Origin: Burkholderia sp. 4M9327F10
Lineage (GTDB): Bacteria > Pseudomonadota > Gammaproteobacteria > Burkholderiales > Burkholderiaceae
Assembly: GCF_005503145.1 (NCBI RefSeq)
Contig: NZ_SCNV01000026.1
Span: forward strand, 47,220 to 111,219
Length of the DNA: 64,000 bases
Direction of reading: 5' to 3'
The notes under the pieces were generated by a model, which searched no databases, was not told where the DNA came from, and was given only the letters and a program-made list of their open reading frames with translations. Positions 8,578 to 17,227 of the stretch are shown piece after piece (position 1 is the first letter of the stretch; each line of letters starts with the position of its first letter). Position numbers and translations under genes: made by a program.

Positions 8578-9909
8578 TTAAAGTTCGGCACCAGCCGAGA
8601 ATTCCTTGACCCATATGGCAGCTGACACTGCTACGTCGGCAATCGGGCGTACGGGTAGCGGGCGCGGTTTCGTCTGGTTCAGAAGCTGCTCAGTCATGTC
8701 GTTCGTCATTCCCAACGCGTATTCAGCAATAACCTTTCCTGACGCAGAACCGCGGCTCAATCCCAGTCCATTGCAACCAATCGCCTGATACAGGCCATCG
8801 TCCCTCTTCCCGAACAACGCTCCGCTGTTTGCGGACAGGCATAGCGCACCGCCCCACGTGTATTCCAGCTCGACGTTCTTTAACATCGGGAAGCGGCGCT
8901 CGAAGGAACGCTGATGCAGATGTCTTGCTTTGCGCAAATCCGCCTGCGAAACTTCCAGTCCCGGTCTAAAGGCAAAGTGATTGCGGATACAGATGCGGTT
9001 GGTGCTGAGACGCCGGATGGTGGTACCCATCGGGTCCGCCGGTATCAACGCCCACGAATCGATACCGCCTAATGCCTCGACCTCGGCCGATGTCATGACG
9101 CGGCTCAACGAAGCGAAGGTGTACACGGGGAGCAGACCGTTCGGATGGTCACCGAAGGTTGCCGCATAGGCATTGGTGCAAAGAACCACGTTGCCGGCGC
9201 GTATTGTTCCTTCAGCGAACGAGAGCAGTTTCTCCGAAGACATATGCTCCAGCCGTCTGACGGGACTGAGCTCGAACACCTCGACATTCGGCTGCATGGT
9301 GCTCGACAAACCACGCATCAATGCCGCCGGCTGCACAGTGCTGCACCCGGGAGTAAATATCGCGCCGTGGTAGAACGACGTGCCCGTGACTTTCGCGATT
9401 CCAGCCTCGTCGAGCCACTCGAAATTCTCGCCGATGCGTTGCAATCCATCTGCGAAATGCTTGAGCGCTTCCTTACCACGTCTGTTCACCGACGCGTGGA
9501 ATTTGCCGTCGTCGCGCCAATCGCACTGAATGCCATGCTCACGAACCACCGACCTTACGTAGTCAATCCCGTGCCGTTGCATCCGCACGTCTGCCTTGTC
9601 GGCGTCGACGCTTCTTGAGTAGCTCTCGCTGCTGATGTCGTGCGGCAGGTCAACGAAAAAACCCGAATTGCGGCCCGCGGTCGAGCGGCCGATGCGGTCC
9701 GCCTCGACTAGCGCAACGGACGCCTCCGGCGCCAGTTCGGCCAGACGCCGCGCCGCACAAAGTCCGGTAATGCCCCCGCCGACCACCACAAAATCGAATC
9801 GCCGCTCGCCGCGCAACAGCTTCGCAGCGGGTGGCGAAGGCAGACTCTCCCACCAGCCGTTGACACCGTCAGGGGCAGGAAGACGAGCAAATTCAAGCTT
9901 CGAGGCCAT
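8578..9909 (-). CDS. FAD-dependent amine/amino-acid oxidoreductase (DadA/PuuB/OrdL-like)
   Basis: 443 residues. An N-terminal Rossmann motif (FDFVVVGGGITGLCAARRLAE) with the acidic residue at the end of strand two binds FAD, and the C-terminal segment (GALFGKRDDGLYQAIGCNGLGLSRGSASGK) is the usual FAD-cap region of the DAO family. The ATG at 9909 is preferred to a TTG at 9918 that overlaps the upstream stop. It should deaminate or N-demethylate an amine, passing the aldehyde to the adjacent dehydrogenase. Relatives include gamma-glutamylputrescine oxidase, D-amino acid dehydrogenase and sarcosine/dimethylglycine oxidases, and sequence alone does not separate them. Confidence 0.88.
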   Translation of the reverse strand: MASKLEFARLPAPDGVNGWWESLPSPPAAKLLRGERRFDFVVVGGGITGLCAARRLAELAPEASVALVEADRIGRSTAGRNSGFFVDLPHDISSESYSRSVDADKADVRMQRHGIDYVRSVVREHGIQCDWRDDGKFHASVNRRGKEALKHFADGLQRIGENFEWLDEAGIAKVTGTSFYHGAIFTPGCSTVQPAALMRGLSSTMQPNVEVFELSPVRRLEHMSSEKLLSFAEGTIRAGNVVLCTNAYAATFGDHPNGLLPVYTFASLSRVMTSAEVEALGGIDSWALIPADPMGTTIRRLSTNRICIRNHFAFRPGLEVSQADLRKARHLHQRSFERRFPMLKNVELEYTWGGALCLSANSGALFGKRDDGLYQAIGCNGLGLSRGSASGKVIAEYALGMTNDMTEQLLNQTKPRPLPVRPIADVAVSAAIWVKEFSAGAEL

Positions 9910-9914
9910 GCAAA

Positions 9915-10808
9915 TCAACGTCCGTTGCGCAGCAGCGGCTGCACCAGCTTCGCGAAGTCGCGACGCTCATCATCCGTCAGCGTTCCAAGCGGCGCGCGAG
10001 CGTTGCCTACCGGCTTGCCCGCCAGCTCGCATCCATAGCGGACATACTGGATAAACTTACCGCTTCGTTCGAGCAATTCCAGCACGGGCAACAGTTGGGT
10101 CATTAGCTTGCGGCCGGTTGCAAAGTCGCCCCGTTTGGCACAGGCTTCGAGCAGTTCAACGTGTACTTCAGGAAGAAAGTTAGCCGCGCCGGCCACCCAG
10201 CTCTGGGCTCCCCAGACGAAGAATTCGAGCGCCTGGTCGTCCATGCCGCAACTCAGCACAAGCTTGTCCTTGAAATGCGTGGCAAGGTGGTGCAGATGCG
10301 CGATGTCGCCGGTACTCTCCTTCATGGCGACAAAATTCCGGCGCTCAAGCAGTTCTTCGAGCACGCGATCGCTGATTGCTGTACCCGTGCGTGCAGGAAA
10401 GTTGTAGAGCATGATGGGCATGTCGAGACTGTCGTCAATCGCCAGCATGTGTTGCAGCAACTCATCCTGAGTCGGCTGCGCATAATACGGCGCGGCAACC
10501 AGCAACGCGGAGAGCCCAGCCTTCTTTGCTTCCTGCCCTAGCCGCAAGACCTCGCGGGTCGTCGTAGCATTGATTCCCGCCGTCAGGAAGGTTTTTCCCC
10601 CCGCAGCGTTCGCGACGGTATGAAACGTATGCACACGCTCCTCGAAGCTAAGCGCATAGTATTCACCCGTCGTGCCGCCGATCCCAAGTCCGGCGAGGCC
10701 TCGTCCGGCGAGGTCGACGGCGTGTTGCCCCAGCAGGTCGTGGTCGATTTCTCCATCGGCCTTGAACGGTGTAACCAAAGGCGCGTGTACTCCATTGAAG
10801 CTCATCAT
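9915..10808 (-). CDS. DapA-family (dihydrodipicolinate synthase/N-acetylneuraminate lyase) aldolase
   Basis: 297 residues with the GGTTGEYYAL substrate-carboxylate loop, the catalytic tyrosine in ILMYNFPARTG-type context (IMLYNFPART) and the Schiff-base lysine in VAMKESTGD. Two consecutive ATGs (10808, 10805) follow a GAGAGGGA ribosome site. Placement between glyA and the FAD oxidase makes a biosynthetic lysine role unlikely. In hydroxyproline and hydroxyproline-betaine pathways a DapA-family member acts as a deaminase/dehydratase before a semialdehyde dehydrogenase, which would fit the neighbours. Substrate inferred. Confidence 0.87.
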   Translation of the reverse strand: MMSFNGVHAPLVTPFKADGEIDHDLLGQHAVDLAGRGLAGLGIGGTTGEYYALSFEERVHTFHTVANAAGGKTFLTAGINATTTREVLRLGQEAKKAGLSALLVAAPYYAQPTQDELLQHMLAIDDSLDMPIMLYNFPARTGTAISDRVLEELLERRNFVAMKESTGDIAHLHHLATHFKDKLVLSCGMDDQALEFFVWGAQSWVAGAANFLPEVHVELLEACAKRGDFATGRKLMTQLLPVLELLERSGKFIQYVRYGCELAGKPVGNARAPLGTLTDDERRDFAKLVQPLLRNGR

Positions 10809-10960
10809 TCCCTCTCTTCTTTCAGGCTGTCACTGCGATCGTTTGCGTCTTCACTTAAGCGAATATGAAAGCGTGCGATGCCATTGAACGCAGCGACAAA
10901 ATTTTTAATGGCCAACTCTTCGAATGCGCAGCACGGTGCAAGCGACGCTACGCAGCATGA

Positions 10961-12262
10961 CTAAATCAGGGGTTCCGCATGCGAGTAAATGGGGAAGCGG
11001 GCGCACATGTCGCGGACCTGGCTTCGCACGGGCCGTTCAACCAGTTCGTCACCCTCCGGCTGTCTTTCCAATGCAGAGAGCACTTCGAGGATAAGGGTGC
11101 CGATTTCCTCAAACTGCTTGACGCCAAATCCACGCGTCGTTCCAGCCGGTGTGCCAAGGCGAATGCCTGAGGTCACCGTTGGGTTTTCCGTGTCGAATGG
11201 AATACCGTTCTTGTTGCAGGTAATGCCGGCTCGTTCCAGAGCTTTTTCGGTTTGCGTACCGGTCAAGCCCTTTGGCCGCAAGTCGGCAAGGAGAAGATGA
11301 TTGTCTGTTCCGCCTGTCACGAGATTCACGCCGCCCAGCTTCAATACCTCACCGAGCGCCTGCGTGTTTTGCAGGACCTGGTCAATATAAGCCGTGAAAT
11401 CGGGACGCAGGGCCTCCCCAAATGCCACTGCCTTTCCGGCGATGACATGCATAAGCGGCCCCCCCTGCAATCCGGGGAAAACGGCAGAGTTGATCTTTTT
11501 AGCGATGTCCGCGTTATTCGTGAGAATGAAACCGCCTCGCGGACCGCGAAGTGTCTTATGCGTGGTAGAAGTCACCACATCCGCAAAACGAACCGGATTC
11601 TCGTGCCGGCCGGCTGCGACGATTCCAGCGATGTGCGCCATATCCACCATCAGCATTGCACCGATGCTGTCGGCAATTTCCCGAAATTTTGCGAAGTCGA
11701 GTGCGCGCGGATAGGCCGAATAACCGGCGATGATGAGCTTCGGACGATGCTCCTCGGCAAGTCGCCTGACTTCTTCATAGTCGATGCGGAGGGTTTCCCG
11801 GTTCACGCCATACTGAACCGCGTTAAACCATTTGCCCGACAAAGCGGGACGGGCGCCATGCGTCAGATGGCCACCAGCGTCCAGCGACATGCCAAGTATC
11901 GTGTCACCCGGCTTCAATAACGCAAGCATGACGGCGCCGTTCGCCTGAGCACCGGAGTGCGGTTGCACGTTGGCAAACTCGCATTCGAAGAGGGACTTGA
12001 CGCGGTCAATAGCGAGCGCTTCGATACGGTCCACGTGTTCACATCCACCGTAGTAACGCTTCGACGGGTAGCCCTCCGCATACTTGTTAGTCAGGACGGT
12101 TCCCTGCGCTTCCATCACTGCCGCGGACACGATGTTCTCGGACGCAATCATTTCAATCTGGGACTGCTGACGTCGCAGTTCCAGCGCAATTTCCGACGAG
12201 ATAACCGGGTCACGGTCCTGCAGGCTCTCTGAGAAGAATCGAACGTTATCGTTCACAGACAT
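10961..12262 (-). CDS. glyA: Serine hydroxymethyltransferase
   Basis: 433 residues, the usual length, from an ATG with a CGGAG ribosome site; the open frame extends to 12439 without homologous sequence. The PLP lysine is in DVVTSTTHKTLRGPRGG and the N-terminal SENIVSAAVMEAQG and NKYAEGYPSKRYYGGCE segments are diagnostic. It interconverts glycine plus methylene-tetrahydrofolate with serine. Beside a demethylating Rieske oxygenase it would assimilate the released one-carbon unit and/or glycine. Its N-terminus and location suggest a pathway-specific copy rather than the only housekeeping glyA, but that cannot be tested here. Confidence 0.95.
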   Translation of the reverse strand: MSVNDNVRFFSESLQDRDPVISSEIALELRRQQSQIEMIASENIVSAAVMEAQGTVLTNKYAEGYPSKRYYGGCEHVDRIEALAIDRVKSLFECEFANVQPHSGAQANGAVMLALLKPGDTILGMSLDAGGHLTHGARPALSGKWFNAVQYGVNRETLRIDYEEVRRLAEEHRPKLIIAGYSAYPRALDFAKFREIADSIGAMLMVDMAHIAGIVAAGRHENPVRFADVVTSTTHKTLRGPRGGFILTNNADIAKKINSAVFPGLQGGPLMHVIAGKAVAFGEALRPDFTAYIDQVLQNTQALGEVLKLGGVNLVTGGTDNHLLLADLRPKGLTGTQTEKALERAGITCNKNGIPFDTENPTVTSGIRLGTPAGTTRGFGVKQFEEIGTLILEVLSALERQPEGDELVERPVRSQVRDMCARFPIYSHAEPLI

Positions 12263-12353
12263 ACTCCGTGATAGTCGTAAATCAATCTTTCCTGAAGCAT
12301 CAACCCGTGCATCAACGCTCGTGTTCCGAGCAAGGACGGCACTCGGCCGACTA

Positions 12354-12375
12354 CGCCGCATTAATCGATGCGGCG
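12354..12375. repeat. Intergenic hairpin between the binding-protein gene and glyA
   Basis: Perfect 8-base arms CGCCGCAT (12354-12361) and ATGCGGCG (12368-12375) around TAATCG. There is no T-run on the minus strand after it, so it is more likely an mRNA processing/stability hairpin than a terminator. It could let the binding-protein message accumulate above downstream genes. Confidence 0.5.
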
Positions 12376-12428
12376 CCCGGCACAGCAGAAAGAGCTGACG
12401 CCCTTCTGCACACGTCCACCAGCCAACC

Positions 12429-13310
12429 TTACTGCGCAAGCCACGCCTTCAATTTTTCCGGGTGAGCTTCAACGAATTTCTTCGCTGCGGTGGCGTAGTC
12501 GTTGCTGCTGTTGCCCTCGAACTCAATGGCCTCCACATCGGCAAGCGTCAGCTTGAAGTGCTTCATGAACACATCGGCGCGGGGAAACTTGCCGGCAAAC
12601 TGTTTGGAAGCGAACGCGTGAATCTGCTCTTCGCCGCCCAGCGTGCCTTTCGGGTCCTTCAGATAGCGCATCTGCCACTTCTGAAAGAGCCAATGCGGGC
12701 TCCACACAGTGGCGACGATCCACTGCTTCGACTGGTAAGCACGCGATACCGAGGCCAGCATCCCTGCTTCACTCGAAGCCTGCAGGTTGTAGCCGTCCAG
12801 GCCGTATTCCTTGATGGTCTTCTCAGAGGCCTGCATCAGGCCGCCACCGGGTTCAATGCCCTGAATCGTGCTATTCAGCTTGCTTTTGACGTCCGGCTTG
12901 TTGAGGTCGGAAATCGACGACAGTTCGGACTCAGGCACATACGCCGGAACTGCCCAGCCGTTTTTGCCGCCGGTGTAGATGATGCCGACATCATCCATAT
13001 CGTTCTTGTACTTCGCGTAATACGTGGCGTGTGTGACCGGCAGCCACCCGCCGACCATCAGGTCGACGTCGCCACGCGCAACGCCCTGGTACTGGATGCC
13101 GATATCCGCTTGAACGAACTGCACGGGCTGCTGGAGTTGGGTCTCCATGACATATTTCGCCACGTTCGCAACGGCCAGGACGTCCGCCCAGTTTGTAATT
13201 GTAATTTTCACGGGTTCCGCCGCTACCGCTGCGCCACCATACAGACCGAACGCACAAAGCGTCGAGGCGGCAACCCTTACAAGATACGACTTTAGCATTC
13301 CGGCATTCAT
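12429..13310 (-). CDS. Glycine betaine/proline-type ABC transporter substrate-binding protein
   Basis: 293 residues with a Sec signal peptide (hydrophobic run to AAVAAEP) and the ProX/OpuAC fold. Aromatic residues that typically cage a quaternary ammonium are present in TITNWADV, MVGGWLPVTH and TVWSPHWLFQKW. A GAGGAG ribosome site precedes the ATG. It captures a betaine-like substrate in the periplasm for the ProV/ProW-like pair encoded directly upstream. Because the operon is catabolic, uptake as a carbon/nitrogen source is more likely than osmoprotection. Confidence 0.93.
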   Translation of the reverse strand: MNAGMLKSYLVRVAASTLCAFGLYGGAAVAAEPVKITITNWADVLAVANVAKYVMETQLQQPVQFVQADIGIQYQGVARGDVDLMVGGWLPVTHATYYAKYKNDMDDVGIIYTGGKNGWAVPAYVPESELSSISDLNKPDVKSKLNSTIQGIEPGGGLMQASEKTIKEYGLDGYNLQASSEAGMLASVSRAYQSKQWIVATVWSPHWLFQKWQMRYLKDPKGTLGGEEQIHAFASKQFAGKFPRADVFMKHFKLTLADVEAIEFEGNSSNDYATAAKKFVEAHPEKLKAWLAQ

Positions 13311-13421
13311 ATAGCACTCCTCTATTATCGAAAGAATTTCCAGCTTTGTTATTCCGTAGCTGCGAGTTTTGCTGCTGCCTGATCGCGCGGCGCAGGTTTC
13401 AGCTCCTCCGCGCAGAATTCA

Positions 13422-14309
13422 CTAAGACTGAGGCTGGGTTGTCTCGCGTGTAGCTGGCCTGGACTTGCGCGCCTTACTCTTGGCCTTGGCTGATTTAACG
13501 CCGAAGCTTTCAGTCAGACGGTCAAGAATGATGGCGAGCAGAACGACGCCAAGGCCACCTTCGAAGCCAATCCCAATGTCCAGTCGCTGAATCCCGCTCA
13601 GGACATATTCGCCCAGGCCACCGGCGCCGATCATCGAAGCAACCACAACCATCGAGAGCGCCATCATGATGGTCTGATTGATGCCGGCCATGATGGACGG
13701 CAACGCATTGGGAAGTTGAATCTTCCACAGGAGCTGCGAGTCTGTGCTGCCAAACGACCGGCCCGCCTCCATCAATTCCTCGCGTACCTGCTTGATGCCG
13801 AGCGTGGTAAGGCGTACGACAGGCGGCATGGCGAAGACGATCGTAGCGATAACCGCCGGCACCCGGCCAAGCCCAAACAGGATGACCGCTGGAATCAGAT
13901 AGACGAAGGCAGGCATGGTCTGCATGAAATCCAGCAGGGAGCGCACGATGACCTCCACACGCCCGTTGCGGGCGCCCCAGATTCCAAGCGGAATACCGAT
14001 CAGCAGGCTAAAGAAGGTTGCGGCAATCACCAGGGCAAGGGTCGACATGGTTTGCGCCCAAAGTCCCATGTAATGGATGACCTCCATCGCGATACCGACA
14101 AACGCGGCGAACACCAGGCCTTTGCGCCAAACCGCGATCGCAACGAACGCCACCAGCATGGCAAGAAACGGAATCGCACCAAGCCCGTCTTCAAGCAGTT
14201 TGACCACAGCGCCGAGGGCCGCAGAAAAGGCATCAAAGCCGCCTCGAAAGTGGAGGAACAGGAAGTTGACGGCGTTCTCTGCGGCCTGCCCGATAAACGA
14301 CGAATTCAT
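13422..14309 (-). CDS. Glycine betaine/proline-type ABC transporter permease (ProW-like)
   Basis: 295 residues with six or so hydrophobic segments and the permease EAA-type loop (KQVREELMEAGRSFGSTDSQ). The ATG at 14309 overlaps the stop of the ATPase gene by four bases (ATGA), so the two are translationally coupled; a CGGAGAG ribosome site lies inside the ATPase gene. Forms the membrane channel with the ProV-like ATPase. The N-terminal membrane region is shorter than in Escherichia coli ProW, as is usual for this subgroup. Confidence 0.92.
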   Translation of the reverse strand: MNSSFIGQAAENAVNFLFLHFRGGFDAFSAALGAVVKLLEDGLGAIPFLAMLVAFVAIAVWRKGLVFAAFVGIAMEVIHYMGLWAQTMSTLALVIAATFFSLLIGIPLGIWGARNGRVEVIVRSLLDFMQTMPAFVYLIPAVILFGLGRVPAVIATIVFAMPPVVRLTTLGIKQVREELMEAGRSFGSTDSQLLWKIQLPNALPSIMAGINQTIMMALSMVVVASMIGAGGLGEYVLSGIQRLDIGIGFEGGLGVVLLAIILDRLTESFGVKSAKAKSKARKSRPATRETTQPQS

Positions 14310-15595
14310 GATGCTCTCCGTTGCATAACCTGTTTCAGAATCGTGCGGCACGAAACGACACCGGCAAGCTTACCCGCCGCGTCGACGACGGGTACGTCGT
14401 GTTCCTGGCCCAGAGCGATGGCGGATAGCTCATGCAAATCGGCGTCCGTCGAAACGGGCGAGATGTCGCGCAGCAGTGCGTCACGGATCGGTCCGGCTCC
14501 GCACTTGTGTATCGACGCCGGCGTAACGCATCCCTGGTATTGACCGGCTTCATCGCAGACGTATCCGCAGTCGACACCCGCGTCGATGAGCTGGTTCAGA
14601 TAGCGCTCAGACGACGTTCCGATATCACATGAAATCAGGCCACGGTCGACCTTCGTCAGAAAACTGGATGCCGTGAGAAAGCGCGAAACGTCAACGTTCC
14701 GGAAGAAGTTACGCACGTAGTCGTCAGCGGGTGACTGAATGAGTTCCACAGGCGTGCCCACCTGCACCAGCCGGCCATCCTTCATCACCCCAACGCGGCC
14801 ACCAATCTTGATGGCTTCCTCGATGTCGTGCGAAATGAAGACAACGGTGCGTTGCTCGTCCTTCTGTAGGCGCAGCAGTTCGTTTTGCATCTCGAACCGG
14901 ATCAGCGGATCCAGCGCCGAGAAGGCCTCATCCATCAGCAGAACGGATGGATTCACAGCGAGCGCGCGTGCAAGGCCTACACGCTGTTGCATACCGCCCG
15001 ACAACTCGCCTGGATACAGCTTCTCGTACGAGCCGAGCCCAACGCGAACCAGCGCGCTTCGCGCGACTTCGTAGCGCTCCTTCTTCTTCAGTCCCGCGAC
15101 TTCAAGGCCATATGCAACGTTGTCGATAACGGTTCGATTGGGCAGCAAGGCGAATGACTGAAACACCATGGCCATCTTTCTGCGACGAACCTCGCGCAAT
15201 TCAGGCGTCAACATGGGCGCGATGTCGCGGCCTTCGAGAACAACCTTTCCCGAGGTGGGTTCAATCAGCCGATTCAACAGACGAACAAGCGTGGATTTCC
15301 CCGAGCCGGAAAGTCCCATGATCACGAAAATTTCGCCTGCACGAACGCTAAGACTCACGTTGTCGACCGCAACCATGTTGCCGGTCTGCTCGAAAATCTC
15401 ATTGCGCCCGAGACCCTGTTTAAGCAGCTCGACTGCACGATCGGGTTTCGGGCCGAAAATCTTCGAGAGATTTTGAACCGTAAGAATTTCATTCACCGGC
15501 GCAAATGCGGGGGCTGCGACTGACGACGCAGCGTTCGACGTAGGGACGCTCGGATACACCGCCTCTTCCGACGCGAAGGTAAGGTTTGGGGTCAT
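14306..15595 (-). CDS. Glycine betaine/proline-type ABC transporter ATP-binding protein (ProV-like) with CBS tail
   Basis: 429 residues. Walker A GLSGSGKST, signature LSGGMQQRVGLARAL and Walker B SVLLMDEAFSALDP are intact. The ProV-specific N-terminal stretch (KIFGPKPDRAVELLKQG) is present, and the C-terminal 130 residues form a CBS pair (ISPVSTDADLHELSAIA, DVPVVDAAGKLAGVV) that senses ionic strength in relatives. It is the first gene of the minus-strand run that continues through the permease, binding protein, glyA and enzymes, divergent from the LysR gene at 16131. Confidence 0.93.
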   Translation of the reverse strand: MTPNLTFASEEAVYPSVPTSNAASSVAAPAFAPVNEILTVQNLSKIFGPKPDRAVELLKQGLGRNEIFEQTGNMVAVDNVSLSVRAGEIFVIMGLSGSGKSTLVRLLNRLIEPTSGKVVLEGRDIAPMLTPELREVRRRKMAMVFQSFALLPNRTVIDNVAYGLEVAGLKKKERYEVARSALVRVGLGSYEKLYPGELSGGMQQRVGLARALAVNPSVLLMDEAFSALDPLIRFEMQNELLRLQKDEQRTVVFISHDIEEAIKIGGRVGVMKDGRLVQVGTPVELIQSPADDYVRNFFRNVDVSRFLTASSFLTKVDRGLISCDIGTSSERYLNQLIDAGVDCGYVCDEAGQYQGCVTPASIHKCGAGPIRDALLRDISPVSTDADLHELSAIALGQEHDVPVVDAAGKLAGVVSCRTILKQVMQRRAS

Positions 15596-16130
15596 TCTGT
15601 CATTCCAACTGGCAAGTTCCAAAACCTGGCGACCCACGATCGACTCGGTTACGCGCGGGGAAACGCGCGTGATTCAACGGTCTGGTTCGGGTCAGGGATG
15701 AGCATTGCGACTGCCGTACGGTCAAGCACCGGAAGCCATCTCAGCTATTAAAGGCAGCGCGCATTGGGTCGTCGCATAATTCACCACTCTTCGCGATACG
15801 CTTAAAATTTTCGGCTGCCGTGCTTTGCATCTTCAATGTTTGTTGCGTTGATGAAAGCGTACATCGCCAAATACCTCTAACTAGCTACATTTTCTGCCCT
15901 CTTTGCCATACCTCAGGTTATGCATCGCGTCAGGCGTGCGCGAACAGCGCGCCCGTGGCGCCCGGGAACGCCCACGGGGCAACGCGTTCGGCCGGTCAGA
16001 GCGCAAACCGCCACGGCAACTGGCACTCCTTCCAGGGGAAACACTGAGCTGTGCGTCCGCGCGGGTTATCCGGTCTGCGGAGACGATTCTCGAATATCAT
16101 CAAAAGCCAACGGCGGCCAACGGCGCGCGC
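15596..16130. other. Divergent regulatory region between the ProV-like and LysR genes
   Basis: About 535 bases with no supported gene. Being between a LysR gene and the operon it faces, this is the natural place for the LysR binding sites and both promoters. A GGCAGC/GCTGCC pair flanks the AT-rich centre (about 15750-15825). I could not pick a convincing -35/-10 pair. Confidence 0.5.
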
Positions 16131-17114
16131 ATGACCACCTCCCATACAAACCTTTTCTCAGACCAGAATCAGAAGATGAAAGCAGTAGCCGAAGGAGCGA
16201 AAGGGTACAGACGGCTCATACCGTCGTTGACGGCCCTGGTTGAATTCGAGGCGGTCGCGCGGCTAGGCAGCTTTACATTGGCAGCGGATGAACTGGGAGT
16301 CACGCAGGCCGCCGTGAGCAGGCAAGTAAGGTTCCTCGAGGAATCGCTGAACGTTCGTCTTTTCCATCGGCTGCACCGCTCAATCAAACTCACCGGCGAA
16401 GGGGAAGCGCTTTACCTCGCGGTGGCGGAATCGATGCAGCGGATTGCAGGAGCCTTCGACCGGCTCTCGAGCGGGGCCGAGGAACAAGAGCTGGTACTTG
16501 CGACCACTGCAGCCTTTTCACATTTCCGGGTCCTCCCACAGCTCCCTGCTCTCAAGCACCGCCAACCCCAGTTGAAACTTCGCTTGACGACGCAGATGTT
16601 CACCGCCGATTTGCGCCATAACGAAGTAGACATTGCCGTGCGCTACGGCAACGGGAAATGGCGAGACGGGACATCGTCGTTATTGTTCGACGAGGAGGTA
16701 TTTCCGGTTTGCTCGCCCGCGTGGCTGCTCGCCAACGGCTCGCCAAAATCGCTCATAGACCTGATGAAAACGCCGTTGATCGAATCCGATTCGACATCGG
16801 AAGGCTGGATGAACTGGGAGGAATGGTTCCACGCCGCCGGTTCGCAACCGCCAAGACTGCATTACGCACTCCGATGCAGTCTTTATACGGACGCGATACA
16901 GGCCGCGCTTCAAGGGCAAGGCATAGCGCTTGGATGGCACAGGCTCCTGAGCGGTCTGCTCAAGGCGGGCGAACTGGTGCGCCTCACCAATGTGTCCGTC
17001 AAGGTCAGCGATTCCTATTTTGCTGTTATCCCGCACGGCCGCACGATAAGCCAGACAACAAGCAGTGTGATTGACTGGCTGCGCGGCGAGGTGGAGGTCT
17101 CGCATAACCTGTAG
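16131..17114 (+). CDS. GcvA-like LysR-family regulator
   Basis: 327 residues from the ATG at 16131; an ATG at 16176 is also possible because the conserved part starts at LIPSLTALVEFEAVARLGSF. HTH: FTLAADELGVTQAAVSRQVRFLE. The effector domain (DIAVRYGNGKWRDGTSSLLF, QGIALGWHRLLSG) is GcvA-like. It sits between the importer operon and the Rieske gene and is transcribed toward the latter, so it is the best candidate local regulator of the betaine genes, with an amine or its demethylated product as effector (inferred). Confidence 0.9.
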   Translation: MTTSHTNLFSDQNQKMKAVAEGAKGYRRLIPSLTALVEFEAVARLGSFTLAADELGVTQAAVSRQVRFLEESLNVRLFHRLHRSIKLTGEGEALYLAVAESMQRIAGAFDRLSSGAEEQELVLATTAAFSHFRVLPQLPALKHRQPQLKLRLTTQMFTADLRHNEVDIAVRYGNGKWRDGTSSLLFDEEVFPVCSPAWLLANGSPKSLIDLMKTPLIESDSTSEGWMNWEEWFHAAGSQPPRLHYALRCSLYTDAIQAALQGQGIALGWHRLLSGLLKAGELVRLTNVSVKVSDSYFAVIPHGRTISQTTSSVIDWLRGEVEVSHNL

Positions 17115-17140
17115 TAATGCGAGAGGAAGAATAAAGCGCA

Positions 17141-17169
17141 TTGACGCCCTATTTCGTCCCTTCAATACT
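17141..17169 (+). promoter_or_regulatory. Candidate sigma-70 promoter of the Rieske oxygenase gene
   Basis: TTGACG (17141-17146), a 17-base spacer, then AATACT (17164-17169). The -35 box matches five of six consensus bases and the -10 box four. It lies in the 113-base gap after the LysR stop and about 60 bases before the ATG at 17228. Confidence 0.5.
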
Positions 17170-17227
17170 GGATTCATAACGTTGATGCACGAGCATCGCG
17201 ACGGTCCAAACGTGCAAGGGGCGATCG

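Noticed and set aside
9915..10808. Housekeeping dapA for lysine synthesis
   Set aside because: The gene is embedded in a betaine-type catabolic run with no lysine or cell-wall genes near, so a catabolic family member is more likely.
12263..12428. Glycine riboswitch upstream of glyA
   Set aside because: The 166-base gap shows one simple hairpin and none of the paired aptamer layout I would expect.
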